DNA of 64,000 bases from Galeruca laticollis (taxonomy: Eukaryota; Arthropoda; Insecta; Coleoptera; Chrysomelidae): positions 32,332,487 to 32,396,486 of the forward strand of contig OY998185.1 in NCBI GenBank assembly GCA_963921935.1, written 5' to 3'. The translations under genes were made by a program, and so were the position numbers. Positions 32,548-43,689 of this stretch are shown here, piece by piece (position 1 is the stretch's first letter; every line of letters begins with the position of its first letter). The notes under the pieces were generated by a model. It saw nothing but the letters and a program-made list of their open reading frames with translations. It had not been told where the DNA came from and made no database searches.

Positions 32548-33237
32548 CATAATAAGTGTTTATTGAAGTTTAACCAAAATGTTGATACAAATAATAGCTA
32601 TTTATGTAACAAGTACATAATCTAAGACTTTATTGGACGAGTCGAGTTTATTGGCAGAGCGCGCTTGCACGCGAGGTAAATAGTAACGACGAGTTAATTA
32701 AGTCTGATTATATGCGAGTAAAATTCTTAGCTTTATGTTCGATTCAAAAAATGTCTGGTAAAATATATTTTATTTAGTGAAATTTGCAATAGAAAATATT
32801 ATATAGTGTGTCTTCTGCGTTTTCATAGTTACGTAGATGTTTGAAATTTGTAAATATGTCAGGAATCAATATTAGTAACAATACGGATTGAGTTATTATT
32901 ATTCATCTAGTATAATTAAAATATACTATCTATAATATTTGTATTCTTAAAATGGAAAAATTACGTTTTGTGTATTTCTTGTTTAAAATAAAAAGTTATT
33001 TTGAAGTTCAATTTTCAAATAATTTGACACAGACATGAGATTATGAATCCTCAAAAGTGTCAAAGATCAACCTATTATGATTGAGTCGAACATAAAATAT
33101 TTTACCGTAGCCTCACTGCCTTCGTAATAGAAAAACTGAATGAAATTTAATTTATTTTTAATGTTCCCTTATTTGTATTTTTAAACTGTTTAATAATAAA
33201 GATTTCCTTTTCTATTCACCTATGTCAATTTTTAAGT

Positions 33238-33362
33238 GAGAATGCCAATTATTTACACCCTAACGGCCAATAGAACAAAGGTATTTGAAGATATTTTCAC
33301 ATATACCAATCACTGGTAGCCTACTGGCCAATTATAAAAATGTACCTGCCAATTACTGTCTA
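33238..33362 (-). repeat. Cluster of CAGTRATTGGC motifs, right side of jerky-like relic
   Basis: GCCAATTATTTAC, CGGCCAATAG, CCAATCACTGG, GGCCAATTAT and GCCAATTACTGTC are spaced over 125 bases. They echo the MITE terminus at 29620-29630 and probably mark the right end of the transposon. Confidence 0.5.
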
Positions 33363-34024
33363 TTTTGTAATTCATCACTACAAATTAAAACTCATATTAA
33401 AAAAAATTTAAACTAATCCATTTTCAAAAAAATATTTCATATTACTTAACTAAACTATTCATTTACTATAAACAAAAATTTTAACTCATTATATAATACA
33501 ACATTGCAAAGTAGTAGTATTTAATACCGCGCCAGTTTCTACTCCCATTCTCTAAATGAATTAATAAATGTGCGGCACTTGCACTGTGAAAAACTCCATT
33601 CCGATACAAATTTTTCTTCCTGATACAAATAATAAACCAATAGGAAAGCAGCGTATCCATATTCGGTCAATATCTAATATGGCTATGATTACACATCTGA
33701 CATCTTACTCCTAGACTCCGAGCAAAGACGTCTACTAGTAAGCAGGAAGCATTCCTGGAAATTCGGTCCCTGAATCAAACCGAATCACTCCAGCAGCGGC
33801 TTGCCAACGTATTCGCCAAATATAACTGATATTTTAATATCAATCTGTCCTTTATAGGACATCTTTTATTTATGAAAAACTGCTCTTTCTAGAGCAAATT
33901 ATTTATGAAATTTGCATTTTATCAACAACAACGTTTTGAAGAAGCTTCTAACAAGAAATATACTGCCATCCAGCTGAAGACGGAAGGACTTTTCAGGTGA
34001 ATATAAAATACTAACTGGCAGACA
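33363..34024. other. Unassigned stretch
   Basis: AT-rich at first, more balanced after 33540. The right part may be 5' leader of the following Jockey-like element, but no motif proves it. Confidence 0.4.
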
Positions 34025-34069
34025 AAAGGGTCAGGAAACCTTTAACCGGGGAGGAGACTCACTCCGGTA

Positions 34070-35574
34070 GTGAGTCTGCTGTCCGGCTTTTGTCCGCTGC
34101 CTCTCATACTAACAACCCCTCACAAAACGAAACAACCCTCTGTTTCGTCTCCTCCGTCCCACAACCAACTTGCAATGTCTTCCAAAAAACGCTCCCCGTA
34201 CAACACCCGTAGCCAAACTGGCGAACATGTACCCACTCTCTCATCTCAAGAAAGTTTCCACCTATGCGCTCACACTCAAACTCCAACCAGTCAACCGCAC
34301 ACCATGACACAATGAGTGGAATAGACCTTTTAAGAATAGAGAACAATAAACTTAAGACCAAATACAACATCTTAAAACAAATCTCCTCCCGTAGCTCCTC
34401 ACCAATTATACACTCTGCCAAACTATATCACTCTCGCCCCAGCTCACACATCTCTGTTAAATCGACTCCCACAACCAACCGCCATGCTCTAGAGGAGGAC
34501 TTCACTCTCTTAGGTGTCATACCCAAGCGAACCCGAATAATCCTTACCCCGACTCCACTTACCACCCAACAACAACAACCAACTCAACAACAATCAACAC
34601 AACAACCTCTTCCCACCCAACAACCACGAACTGACCAACAAACTGACACCTTCACTTCAAACTCCGAATATCCGAAACTAACCTTCCAAATACACCTCCC
34701 AGATGGAGTTATTTAACCTCATCATCACAAATGAGCTGTTGAGGGGAAAGATCTCCTTCTTGAAGACAAACCCGAACCGCACAGCACTCCTGAAGATACC
34801 TGCCAACACACCACATGAATCTCTTGCCAACAGACTTCGAAACGCCATCGGTGATCCCCAGGTCACCATCGTCCCCCCAAATCCAACTCCCCGCGCCCGC
34901 TCACAATCGAAAACCGCAAGCCCACCTTCTATCTTGTCTGCAGAAATGTAGACACATCCCTAACTGAAAGAGAATTCGAGGACATCCTCCGCAACTAAGT
35001 AAACTGCACCTTCACCAGATCCTGGCGCATCATCACCCGACGTCTAGCCAAGGCCACTTCCATGTTCCGAATCCTTACGGATTCCGAAATGGCTTACCAA
35101 CGCGCCCTCTAATATGGCAACAATTTTCACGGTCTCTCACACCCCTGTGATGCCTCAAACCCTTCCAACCCACTACATGCAGTATCCATATACTGCCACA
35201 TGTGCTCCACCATATGCCACATTGCTGAAACAAGCAAGGCCAAACCGGTCTGTTCCTCTTGTGGAGCATCGGACCAAAAGCCCAACAATTGCCCTAAAGA
35301 AAACGACCCTGTCTATAAAAATTATGGTGGCTCGCACGCCGCCTACCATTCCCGGTATCCAAAGCGGTTGGAAACACCGCAAACCCCTCAAGAAACTGCA
35401 TTCATCACGCTAGGAAATCCACAGACCCCTTACGACCTTTCTACAGACACTAAAATCTTTATCGAGATCAAAGCGACAACCATCATGAACGCAGTCCCGA
35501 CAGCCCATGGCCTACTGACCGATACCCTCACGCCTCGTCCTCTCCTTTCACGGTTACAATTGTACCGTCACTAG
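34070..35574 (+). pseudogene. ORF1 (Gag-like) of Jockey-like element
   Basis: RNA-binding protein of the retrotransposon. Pieces in several frames give a Ser/Thr/Gln/Pro-rich head with TQQ repeats (34560-34640), a central segment (FNLIITNELLRGKISFLKTNPN, about 34705) and a CCHC zinc knuckle of the form C-x2-C...C near CSSCGASDQKPNNCPKEN (about 35255-35310). Jockey ORF1 proteins have this layout, with knuckles at the end. Frame changes at about 34715, 34950, 35110 and 35200 break it. Confidence 0.6.
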
Positions 35575-35629
35575 TGGCGCGGACAACCGCGTCCACTTTA
35601 CCCTTACCCAGAAACGCCAAAATTAAGTC

Positions 35630-38390
35630 ATGGACTTTAAAATCGGGACCATGAATTGCCAAGGTCTAGCCAGAAAGAGACATCTTCTTAAACACCTCTT
35701 ATATTCCCAAAATATACAAATACTATCTATCACCGACACTCTCTTTAAAAATTCCCCTCGCTTTTCTGGCTACACCACATTCCACTTAGACAGGAACTTC
35801 TACTGTCACGGCAACCAACTTCTCGTCCGAAACGGACTCCCCGCTTCCCCACACCCGCTCACAGCATTTCTGTCTCAGCAGAACCTGGATTCCATAGTCA
35901 TCGACATATCGTTAAATAATACCGCGACCACCTTCTTTTTTTACTATAAACATCCCAACCAAGTATTATCAATCGACCTCCTCGAATAAGCATCCACTCT
36001 ACCGCGAGCCGTTATAATGGGCGACTTAAACTGACGGAATATTCTCTTCGGTGATACACACATCAACCCAAGCGGCAGATAACTCGCCGATAAATTAGTC
36101 TCCCTTCCCATCTCTCGGATTAAAAACAATAATCCAACCCCAATAAGTCGCCTCGGCTCCTCCATTGTCGACCACATAATCTGCACTGACAGATTATTCA
36201 CCCGAATTGACGACGAATGATCTATAGGCGACCCCATCATCTCAGACCATATCCCAATATTGGTCAACACCCCTTCACATAATCCAATACCCCCCCCCCC
36301 CCCCCCGTCACTAACTTTCACATATCGCGATTTCAAAAAAGCTGATTGGGATTCCTTCGCAAACCACGTCTCCTCTAACTTACCACAACCCTTCATTTAT
36401 CAGACGACTGATGACATAGATAATCATGCACAGGAATTCCAATCCCTCCCAATCGATGTACAAAACATCGCCGTACCTCTCACCACCATAAATATCAACT
36501 ATTATGCACTTCAGCAACGAAGTCTTCTTAAAATCCGTTAGAAAAGACAGTTATACAGGTATACGTCCGCACTTGAGATTCCGCTGTCAAGACACAATGG
36601 AACCGTCTAAACGCCCAGGTGCGGTACGAAATCAATGCGGAAAAGGCCTATACAGCCGGACTGGACTTCAGACAAGGGCGCGTGTTCTGACAAAAATTCT
36701 ACCGTCTTGCCGGCCTCAAGAGGTAAGTGGAATTACATCTCGAAGTGCAAGGACAGAAGAACTACCCCCCTAAAGATAAAGCCACCGCCTTTAAAAATGA
36801 ACTTTAAATTGTCTTTACACCACCTGACAATCCAATATTTCTCAGGGACATCGAAACAAACCTCATCCCCCTTAACATAAGTCGAAGCCCACACGTCCAT
36901 ATTCCACTAAATGAGAAATCTCCGCTTCTTACACCCGTCACAATCGAAGGAGTTACGCAGACGTGCCAAGCGGGGAGAAACAGTGCCCCTGAGCACGACG
37001 GAATCTTGAGACATATACTGAAAGACCTGCCAGGAGAGATTTTCCCTCCGCTCTGCACCCTGCTGAACGCCTGCTTGGCATACTCTTACTTCCCTCGTTG
37101 TTGGAAATCAGCCAACGTAGTTCTCATCCCTATACCAGGCAAAGACCTCACAAAGCCTGAATCCTACCAGAGTCCTAGGTAAAATCTTTGAACATTTGTT
37201 AAAAGAGAGAATCTGGGACTTCTGTACCAAAAATAATATAATTCCGGCATTTAAATTCGGATTCAGGCCAGGCCACTCTTGTAAGAAGGCCACTACCAAT
37301 TTTCATACCATCACCACACGAGCTTTAAACCAACAACGCTGTTCAGCCGCCATTTTCAAGGACCTTCAAAAAGCTTTCGACGAAGTAAGGCATGCTGCAC
37401 TAGTGAGAAAGCTACTGAGCTTCCAATTGCCAAACCAAATCGTAAAATTATTATATTCTTACCTCACAGACAGATGGATCAACATTAAAGTTGGTTACAG
37501 CCTATCCGATTAATTTACACCCCTGACTCACTGGTGTTCCGCAAAGCTCTATACTCGCTTCACTATTATACATAATTTATACGTATGATACACCAATATC
37601 ACGACACTACCGGGAAAATATCCAACTATATGCGGACGACACCGCATTAATCATTTGGCCACTGACATTCGCTCTCTCAACACTCGATCCCAAAATCTAC
37701 TGACTCAATTTTCAAATTGGTGCAGGAGACGGAAGGTGAAACTCAAAATCCAAAAAAACCCAAGCCATCGTGTTTAAACACCCTTCCACCAACAGCGAAC
37801 GACTTCTACCTATGAACATTCGCCTCGTGCTCTGGGAAGAACAGCTCGAAATCCGTAGAGAAGCCGTTATATTTGGAAGTGAGATTAACTCACACTCTCA
37901 ACGTGATGGCCGACCTAACAGACACACTGAATAAAGTCCGACGTCGAGTTTATATTCTCAAGGCGCTCGGCGGAAGCTTCGGACAAACGCATCCAACCAC
38001 CTTACTCCATGCGTATAAGGCATATATCCGTCCTATAATCGACTATAGAGAAAACATCTATTGCACCCTACCCGACCATCTAGTAAAAGACCATCTTGTG
38101 AGCAGTCAATCCTGAGATACTGCCAATACAAGGCACCCTACTCACCCAGCAACACAGTTTATGTCAATATCGACATCGAGCCCATTCCGTCCCGTCTGAA
38201 TAACTTACAAGCCCGATACGCCCGAACGAAACCTCTCCTCACACCGTGGATCGCTAACAGACGGCCTCTTGGCAGGAAAACAAAGAGGAAGTTCCCATTT
38301 CCTCCAGTACGGCTACTAGCCACGGCTTACGACGACCTCCCCGACGTCTACATCGACTACCTAGACCAATCCCTAATTTCAATCAGATAA
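35630..38390 (+). pseudogene. ORF2 (endonuclease-reverse transcriptase) of Jockey-like element
   Basis: Begins with an ATG and the endonuclease block GTMNCQGLARK. GDLN (about 36015), SSIVDHIICTD (about 36160) and ISDHIPIL (about 36240) complete the AP-endonuclease signature. RT blocks follow: FGFRPGHS (about 37260), KDLQKAFDEVRH (about 37365) and the catalytic LYADDTALI (37623-37649). The thumb region is at about 37870-38110 (KVRRRVYILKALGGSFG, AYKAYIRPIIDY). ORF2 normally fuses these in about 900 residues; here there are stops at 35987, 36034 and many later. It belongs to the Jockey/CR1 side of LINEs by style. Confidence 0.75.
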
Positions 38391-38735
38391 TCAGATATTG
38401 CAATTTCTCTCAGATATGATCTTCTATATATTTCTCAGATATATCTACTATCTAGAGTATCCACACAATTCCCTATCTTTAACATAATCAATAACTCTCA
38501 CACATCTCACAAATTTCAATTAGTCAACAATATTGACAAACCCATATTCCAACCGGCCCCACCCACCCGTCGGCGTTACAGATTTTTTGCGGTTTCCCTG
38601 TAGATGGTGAATTTATTCACTGGCCAAATGGACCGACGAATCAATCGACGTAGGGAAGAAATGCAGCCGCAGAGGTATCCGCCCATTTGCTTGATGATGA
38701 CTATTGTTTTCCCGAAAAATTCAAAAAAAAAGAAA

Positions 38736-40202
38736 CGAGAATGCTTTTCACTCTTTTTCTCGAACTTTCAGACACCTTTAACCAGCCCAATTTACAGCTA
38801 ACCCCCCAATACACCAGACACAATATTCGATCGCGTCCTACAATCCCCAAAATACTCCCTACCCTGCCCTGCAGAGGAAACTAATCCTACATCAGGGCAA
38901 CCAACCAAAATAAACATTCCAGCTTCTAACGAAACCCATCTCAACATAAACTTTCTTCGGATTTTTCTCTCTCTTATTTATTAAAATTTAACTCAAATTA
39001 CAATTTTTATTCGTGAGCGAAATATTCTACCCCTTCCTCACCCATATAAACTCAATAAATATATTCAAAAGATAAGTCCATCGGCTTTTGGACTCAAACC
39101 CGCTCTTGAGAGCAACAGCGATTAAGCTTGTGTTTTTTGCAACTATAAATTGTGAACATTGAAATGGAAAATTTGACTCCACCGCATATTTTGGAACAAG
39201 CTGTAATAGCCACGAACAGTTTACTAGGTACCTGTTAAGTCGGCGCAAACGAATGGAACATATTACTCAAAATTTATGAATTGTAGATCATACAAAAAGA
39301 TTAGCAGCTGTTCTGAAAACATATTGATTGTTTATTTCAATTAGTTATTCGAAAAATAGAAACCCATAAGCTTACGGAAACAATATTCAATTTTGAAATC
39401 TACATTGTTTATAAAACATAATGTGGACATATCCAAATATTTTAAATTGTGAGCATTGTTAAAAAGAAAATCAGATTGTTATATGCCTAAGAAATCAAAA
39501 ATATCTGCTACAATTGAAATTTGAAAATTTCTCACACAGGCCCCAGACGACAGGTATTTATTGTCTAACGTGAAAAGGTGAAAATCGACATGAAAAATCT
39601 ATTTTCATAGGTGACATGTATCTTTCGCATCACGGGAGCTTGCAGAACGACTGAACTCCATAAATCATAATCAAATGATGTAAAAGTTTTGGCATCAATT
39701 CTTCCGGTTACAATTAATGACACGAAAACAAAAACAACAAGAAAATTCACAGTTACAGTAAAATATGAAACTTTCAAATAGTACATGAATCTCCCTCCAA
39801 AACACGTCCCCGTCTTTTTTTATCAATTCCATAAACGGAAAATGTAACGTATAAAATGTAGGGATAAATCAATTTTCGAAAAGGAGTTTCTACCTACTTT
39901 AACCTTCCAGACTTCACTAAACGGCACGGTGAATGGAAATCCACGGCTGTAGCCGTAAGTTATATTTATAAACCCATTCAAAATGCAGTCAACGAAGCAA
40001 ATCAAATCCAATAAATATTATTCCATCATCTTTACGATCAAAAACGACATATACAAACAAGTAATGTATCAGATGTGACGCAATTACATTTTCACAATAT
40101 GTTTGTATATGTTATATATTTTTAGTAACTATCAATATTAATCCAAATTTAAGAGCTGTTTTAAATGTTCCATCAAAACTGTGATTATTTTTTCAATTGT
40201 AT
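38736..40202. other. Unassigned region
   Basis: C-rich to about 38940, perhaps still Jockey-like 3' sequence or another LINE tail. AT-rich after that. No domain is recognised. Confidence 0.4.
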
Positions 40203-40328
40203 ATGCAACTCTCATGTAATAGGTATTATGACACTCGTATTCGTTAGGACCCTCGCCGACGCTCGTGGCGTAACTTCCATACTCGGGTCTTAATACCCAT
40301 AATTACATGCTCGTTGCATAATTCACTA
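40203..40328. repeat. Fold-back repeat, about 125 bp
   Basis: Left arm ATGCAACTCTCATGTAATAG...GGTATTATGAC and the inverted right arm ATGCAACGAGCATGTAATTA...GGTATTAAGAC pair over about 48 bases, around a GC-rich loop (CCCTCGCCGACGCTCG). It abuts the 3' end of the RTE-like LINE and may be a small fold-back insertion. Confidence 0.6.
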
Positions 40329-40372
40329 TTCTCTACTGTATTCGCCATCTTCTTCTTCGAGTGCCTTATCAG

Positions 40373-41711
40373 TTATCTGACGTTGGCAACCTCTTTGGAA
40401 AATGCATCACTGTCTTTGGCCAGTCTGAAGAGATCTCCTGAAGCTCGGAAACCGTACCAGTCGTGGATGTTACGCAGCCAGGACGTCAGCTTTCTGCTCA
40501 CTTCTCGTCGGCCATCTATCGTGCCTTCCACTATTATTCTGAGAAAGGAGAATTTTTCGCCACGCATCAGGTGCCCCAGATATGCCACTTTCCTAAGTTT
40601 AACTATTATGATGGGCACACGATCCGTCCGCGCTCCTCTTAGTACCTCGTGGTTTTCCATTCTTGCAGTTTAGGGAATGTTCAGAATCCGTCGTAGTATC
40701 CACAACTCAAATGCTTCCAGGCGATTAAACCGTATTGGTATTTATTGCCCAAGATTCAACTCCGTTCAGAAGAATAGGCCAAATATAACATTTAATCATA
40801 CGTTGCCAGATAGCTATACTTAAGTCATCAATACAAAATAGTGGTTTCATCGCACAGAATGTAGTGCGTGCTATCCCAATCCGACTTTTTATTTCTAGGT
40901 CAGGATCTACATTATCTCTTATAAGATAGCCTCTCTCTATATGTTACCCATTCAGCTCCAGGCAAGGCTGATTGCCATAAATTTGGTTTTATTTCCATTT
41001 ATTTGCATTTATGATTAGTCCCATTTCCCTGCTGGTGTCCGTCGCACTGTTTAGAAGTTGTTGGAACTCCTCTAGGCTTTCCGCCTCAATAACCGTATCA
41101 TCTGCATATCTCAGTTGTTTATAGGAAGTCAATTGATCTAAATACCAAATTCAGTCCCCAATGCTTTCTTGAAAATGATATCCGAGCACAGATTGAATAA
41201 AATAGGAGATAATATGCAGCCCTGACGTACACTCCGACATATGTCTACATTGTTGCTCAATTTCTCGTCGACTCGTATATTTGCCGTCTGATTCCAGTAT
41301 GGGCTCTTTATTATTTGGAGATATTGCTGATCAATTCCCGCTCTCTGCAGTGCTTCACTGAGCTTAACATGTTGAACACGGTAGAATGCCTTTTCTTAGT
41401 CAACAAAACAAGTAAATACGTTATCGCGTTGGTATCTGCATTTCTGTGGTAGTACAATGAGAGAGAAAATGACCTCTCTGGTCCCAAAGCCATGCCTAAA
41501 ACCAAACTGCGCTCTATCAAAATGGAGTTTGCAACTCGTTCTGATTCTCGCATGTACTTCTCTGAGGAAAGTCTTCAACAGGTGACTCATGATTCTAATT
41601 AATCTGTATTCCTTACATCTTTTTGAGTGCTGATTTTCAGGTAGTGGGATGAAAGTCAATCATCAGGAAGACTTCCACTAGTGTATATTTTTTTAATAAG
41701 TCCTACAATGT
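40373..41711 (-). pseudogene. LINE reverse transcriptase and C-terminus
   Basis: Blocks on the minus strand: YRLIRIMSHLLKTFLREVHARI (about 41605-41540), AQFGFRHGFGTREVIFSL (about 41510-41460), YADD followed by TVIEAESLEEFQQLL (about 41108-41050), RMIKCYIWPILLNGVESW (about 40805-40750), and a terminal segment LRKVAYLGHLMRGEKFSFL...SWLRNIHDWYG ending at 40373. The last segment is typical of this LINE type. Frame changes occur near 41400 and 40700. Only the end segment keeps a long frame (95 codons). Confidence 0.75.
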
Positions 41712-41719
41712 GTTCAATG
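41712..41719. repeat. Target-site duplication GTTCAATG, left
   Basis: Exact 8-base direct repeat of 43355-43362, flanking the THAP transposon. Confidence 0.85.
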
Positions 41720-41748
41720 CATTGACATATTATACTAGTGGACTGGCC
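41720..41748 (+). repeat. Left TIR of THAP transposon
   Basis: CATTGACATATTATACTAG, then TGGACTGGCC. It pairs with 43326-43354. Confidence 0.85.
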
Positions 41749-42347
41749 TACGGTAATAAACGCTGTAGGATAAAATGCGGAAGAGACTAGAAAGAGAAAA
41801 CCTAGAAAGAGATGGAGCTAGGTGTGGCAGAAAACACGGAGAAAGCATATAATGGGTGCTTATAAAATTATTTTCTTATTAGTAAAAGTTGTTGTAACTG
41901 CATTAAATGCTTCAAAGTGTATTTTAATTTTATTAACAAATAACAGACTATGTTTTATTAATATCTTTAATATTATTTTAAACCCAAATAACACAAAAAA
42001 AGAATGAAACAACCATTAAAAAAATCATTTTATTACGTATAAAAAGAAAATATACAATTATTATTGTTATACATTACGAAAAAGACAATGCATTTTCATA
42101 AAAATATATTGTTGCGTGTCTATTTATACAGTGTGGTCATATAAGTGTGCAACGTGGAATTCTTTTTATTGCTCAGTAAAAATTCAAATATTGCTAAAAG
42201 TTGGTGCATGTTCGATAATCAAATTAGATGCATTCAGAATGGTTGCAAGTCAAACAGGGTGGGTCAAAAAATAGTCTTAAATAAACTAAATGGATTTTTG
42301 TAATATTTATTCATTTTTTTATATTTACAAACAGTTGGGTTGGTAAT

Positions 42348-43160
42348 TTACAAAAATTTCTTCCTCTTTTCTGGAAATTCTAAATCACTCTCCTCAAAAT
42401 CTCCAAAGACTATTGGATCTCATTTTTCTCTGAAAATAGAAAAAATGCATAATTGAAGGTATTTTTTCAGATGGTCAACTACGTAAGAATCAGTAGGTCT
42501 TCTTACCTTGCAACTTTTTTCCACACTCAAACATGTTTTTATTTCATTGGATAATATGTTATTGTTTACTGGATCTTCTGGCTTATTAACTTCTGGTACA
42601 TATAAATCGACTTCCATAGATTCCACTTCAGGAATTATATCAGTACTGCATCCTGCAACAGCATCCCCTAAAAATGTACACTTAAGTATATTAAAATTGT
42701 AATATATAAAGTATTCGAATGTTTATATTAAAAATATTAATTTCAGTTCAAATTTTTCAAGAAAAGCACCTTCATCTTGGTTTACATTAAGTATTCTTGT
42801 TACGGGTTTTCTCTTTTTGATAACTTTGATCAAATGAGCAGGAAAATCAAACTGTGATGGAATTACTGTCTTTTTTAATACCCGATTTCCGTGAACAGTT
42901 AATACCTAGTCATCAACTCTAAAATGCTTTTCACAAGTAACAGCTGTATCACTTGGCTTATAATTATCTCTTCTAACAGCGTGTAACCATTACTTAAATT
43001 GCGATCTTTTGGAAATCTATAAAACATGAAAAATATTTTTAATCATCTTAATAAACCTAACTTATATAAAATTTATTGTTTATTCACCTACCTGTGAAAT
43101 TTCATTTTCTCGCCTTTTTTCAACCTTGTAGTACAAGTATAAGATGAATACGATCTCATT
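42348..43160 (-). pseudogene. Spliced THAP-domain protein of the transposon, mutated
   Basis: Four inferred exons. Exon 1 is 43160-43092 (ATG; ends CACAG before GTAGGT). Exon 2 is 43016-42770 (after TTTTATAG; ends before GTGCTT). Exon 3 is 42667-42507 (after TTTTTAG; ends CAAG before GTAAGA). Exon 4 is about 42429-42348 (after TTTTCAG). Exons 1 and 2 build a THAP zinc finger: KMKFHRFPKDRN, then WLHAVRRDNYKPSDTAVTC with EKHF, then VIPSQFDFPAHL. The CxxH pair (CEKH) is present, but only one of the two N-terminal cysteines (YTC) is. Exon 2 has a frame change before WLHA and a TAG after FRVDD, and exon 4 needs a frame change to read DPIVFGDFEESDLEFPEK. Exon 3 is acidic. THAP fingers bind transposon ends. 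With no nuclease it resembles a repressor-type derivative. Confidence 0.72.
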
Positions 43161-43325
43161 TTCGAATATTACTCAAAATTATTTAAAATATATAACAAAC
43201 CTTCAGGCAGTAACATATAAAACTATACCGTAACCATACATTGAAAAATATTTTTGCCACAACTAGCGCTATCCTTCTCGATCTTTCTCTCTCGCACTCC
43301 GATGGCATCAATTGTGTGGTAGGCG

Positions 43326-43354
43326 GGCCAGTCCATCAGTATAGTATGTCAATG
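43326..43354 (-). repeat. Right TIR of THAP transposon
   Basis: On the minus strand CATTGACATACTATACTGA, then TGGACTGGCC. Confidence 0.85.
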
Positions 43355-43362
43355 GTTCAATG
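43355..43362. repeat. Target-site duplication GTTCAATG, right
   Basis: Exact 8-base direct repeat of 41712-41719. Confidence 0.85.
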
Positions 43363-43689
43363 TTATTATCAATGATGAGTTTTAATAATTCGATAGACAC
43401 GTTGTCTTCGATATAAGTGGGCATATGTCGTGTGGTTCATACCTTGTAGTTTCGTTAGATCTTTCCTCCTCAAATAGCTTTGTTACATAATCACCCCTTT
43501 TGTTCATCTCAATTTTAGGTCTAATCTTAGCATCTACTGAGACTGTAGGTGGTTTCCTTGTAATATTCCTGCTACTTCATTTAGTTTGCGATGCATGTTA
43601 AAAGAGTCTTGTCTTAGGTTCAGGTTCTCCATTTCCTCACACATATCTCTCATCCATTTTTTTTGGCATATTTGATTTTTTATGTTCCG

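Larger units (their letters stand above)
34025..38730 (+). mobile_element. Jockey-like non-LTR retrotransposon, decayed
   Basis: GC content and C-richness rise sharply here. The order is a gag-like ORF1, an AP-type endonuclease, a reverse transcriptase and a 3' region ending near an A-run at 38727-38735. No TSD was found. Both ends are approximate. Many stops and frameshifts mean it is dead, and a 17-base C run (36290-36306) sits in the endonuclease-RT linker. Confidence 0.75.
41720..43354 (-). mobile_element. THAP-encoding DNA transposon, P-like, non-autonomous
   Basis: A 1635-bp element with all the boundary marks: an exact 8-bp target duplication GTTCAATG (41712-41719 and 43355-43362), terminal inverted repeats starting CATTGACATA(T/C)TATACT and ending GGACTGGCC (29 bases, 3 mismatches), and weaker inverted similarity continuing about 70-80 bases inward (GA-rich, then GCTAG(G/T)TGTGGCA). 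The interior has one spliced minus-strand gene with a THAP domain and no room for a nuclease domain. An 8-bp duplication plus THAP points to the P superfamily. hAT also makes 8-bp duplications but normally has BED rather than THAP fingers. It interrupts the LINE. Confidence 0.8.

Noticed and set aside
34104..34421. 105-codon minus-strand frame in the Jockey-like ORF1
   Set aside because: Opposite-strand shadow of the Pro/Thr/Ser-rich ORF1; no recognisable features.
36290..36306. Run of 17 C residues
   Set aside because: A simple homopolymer in a dead LINE; likely slippage or sequencing length error, with no evidence of function.
42348..43160. Reading the THAP sequence as an intact host gene
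   Set aside because: It lies wholly inside TIRs and an 8-bp duplication, and carries a frame change and an in-frame TAG.
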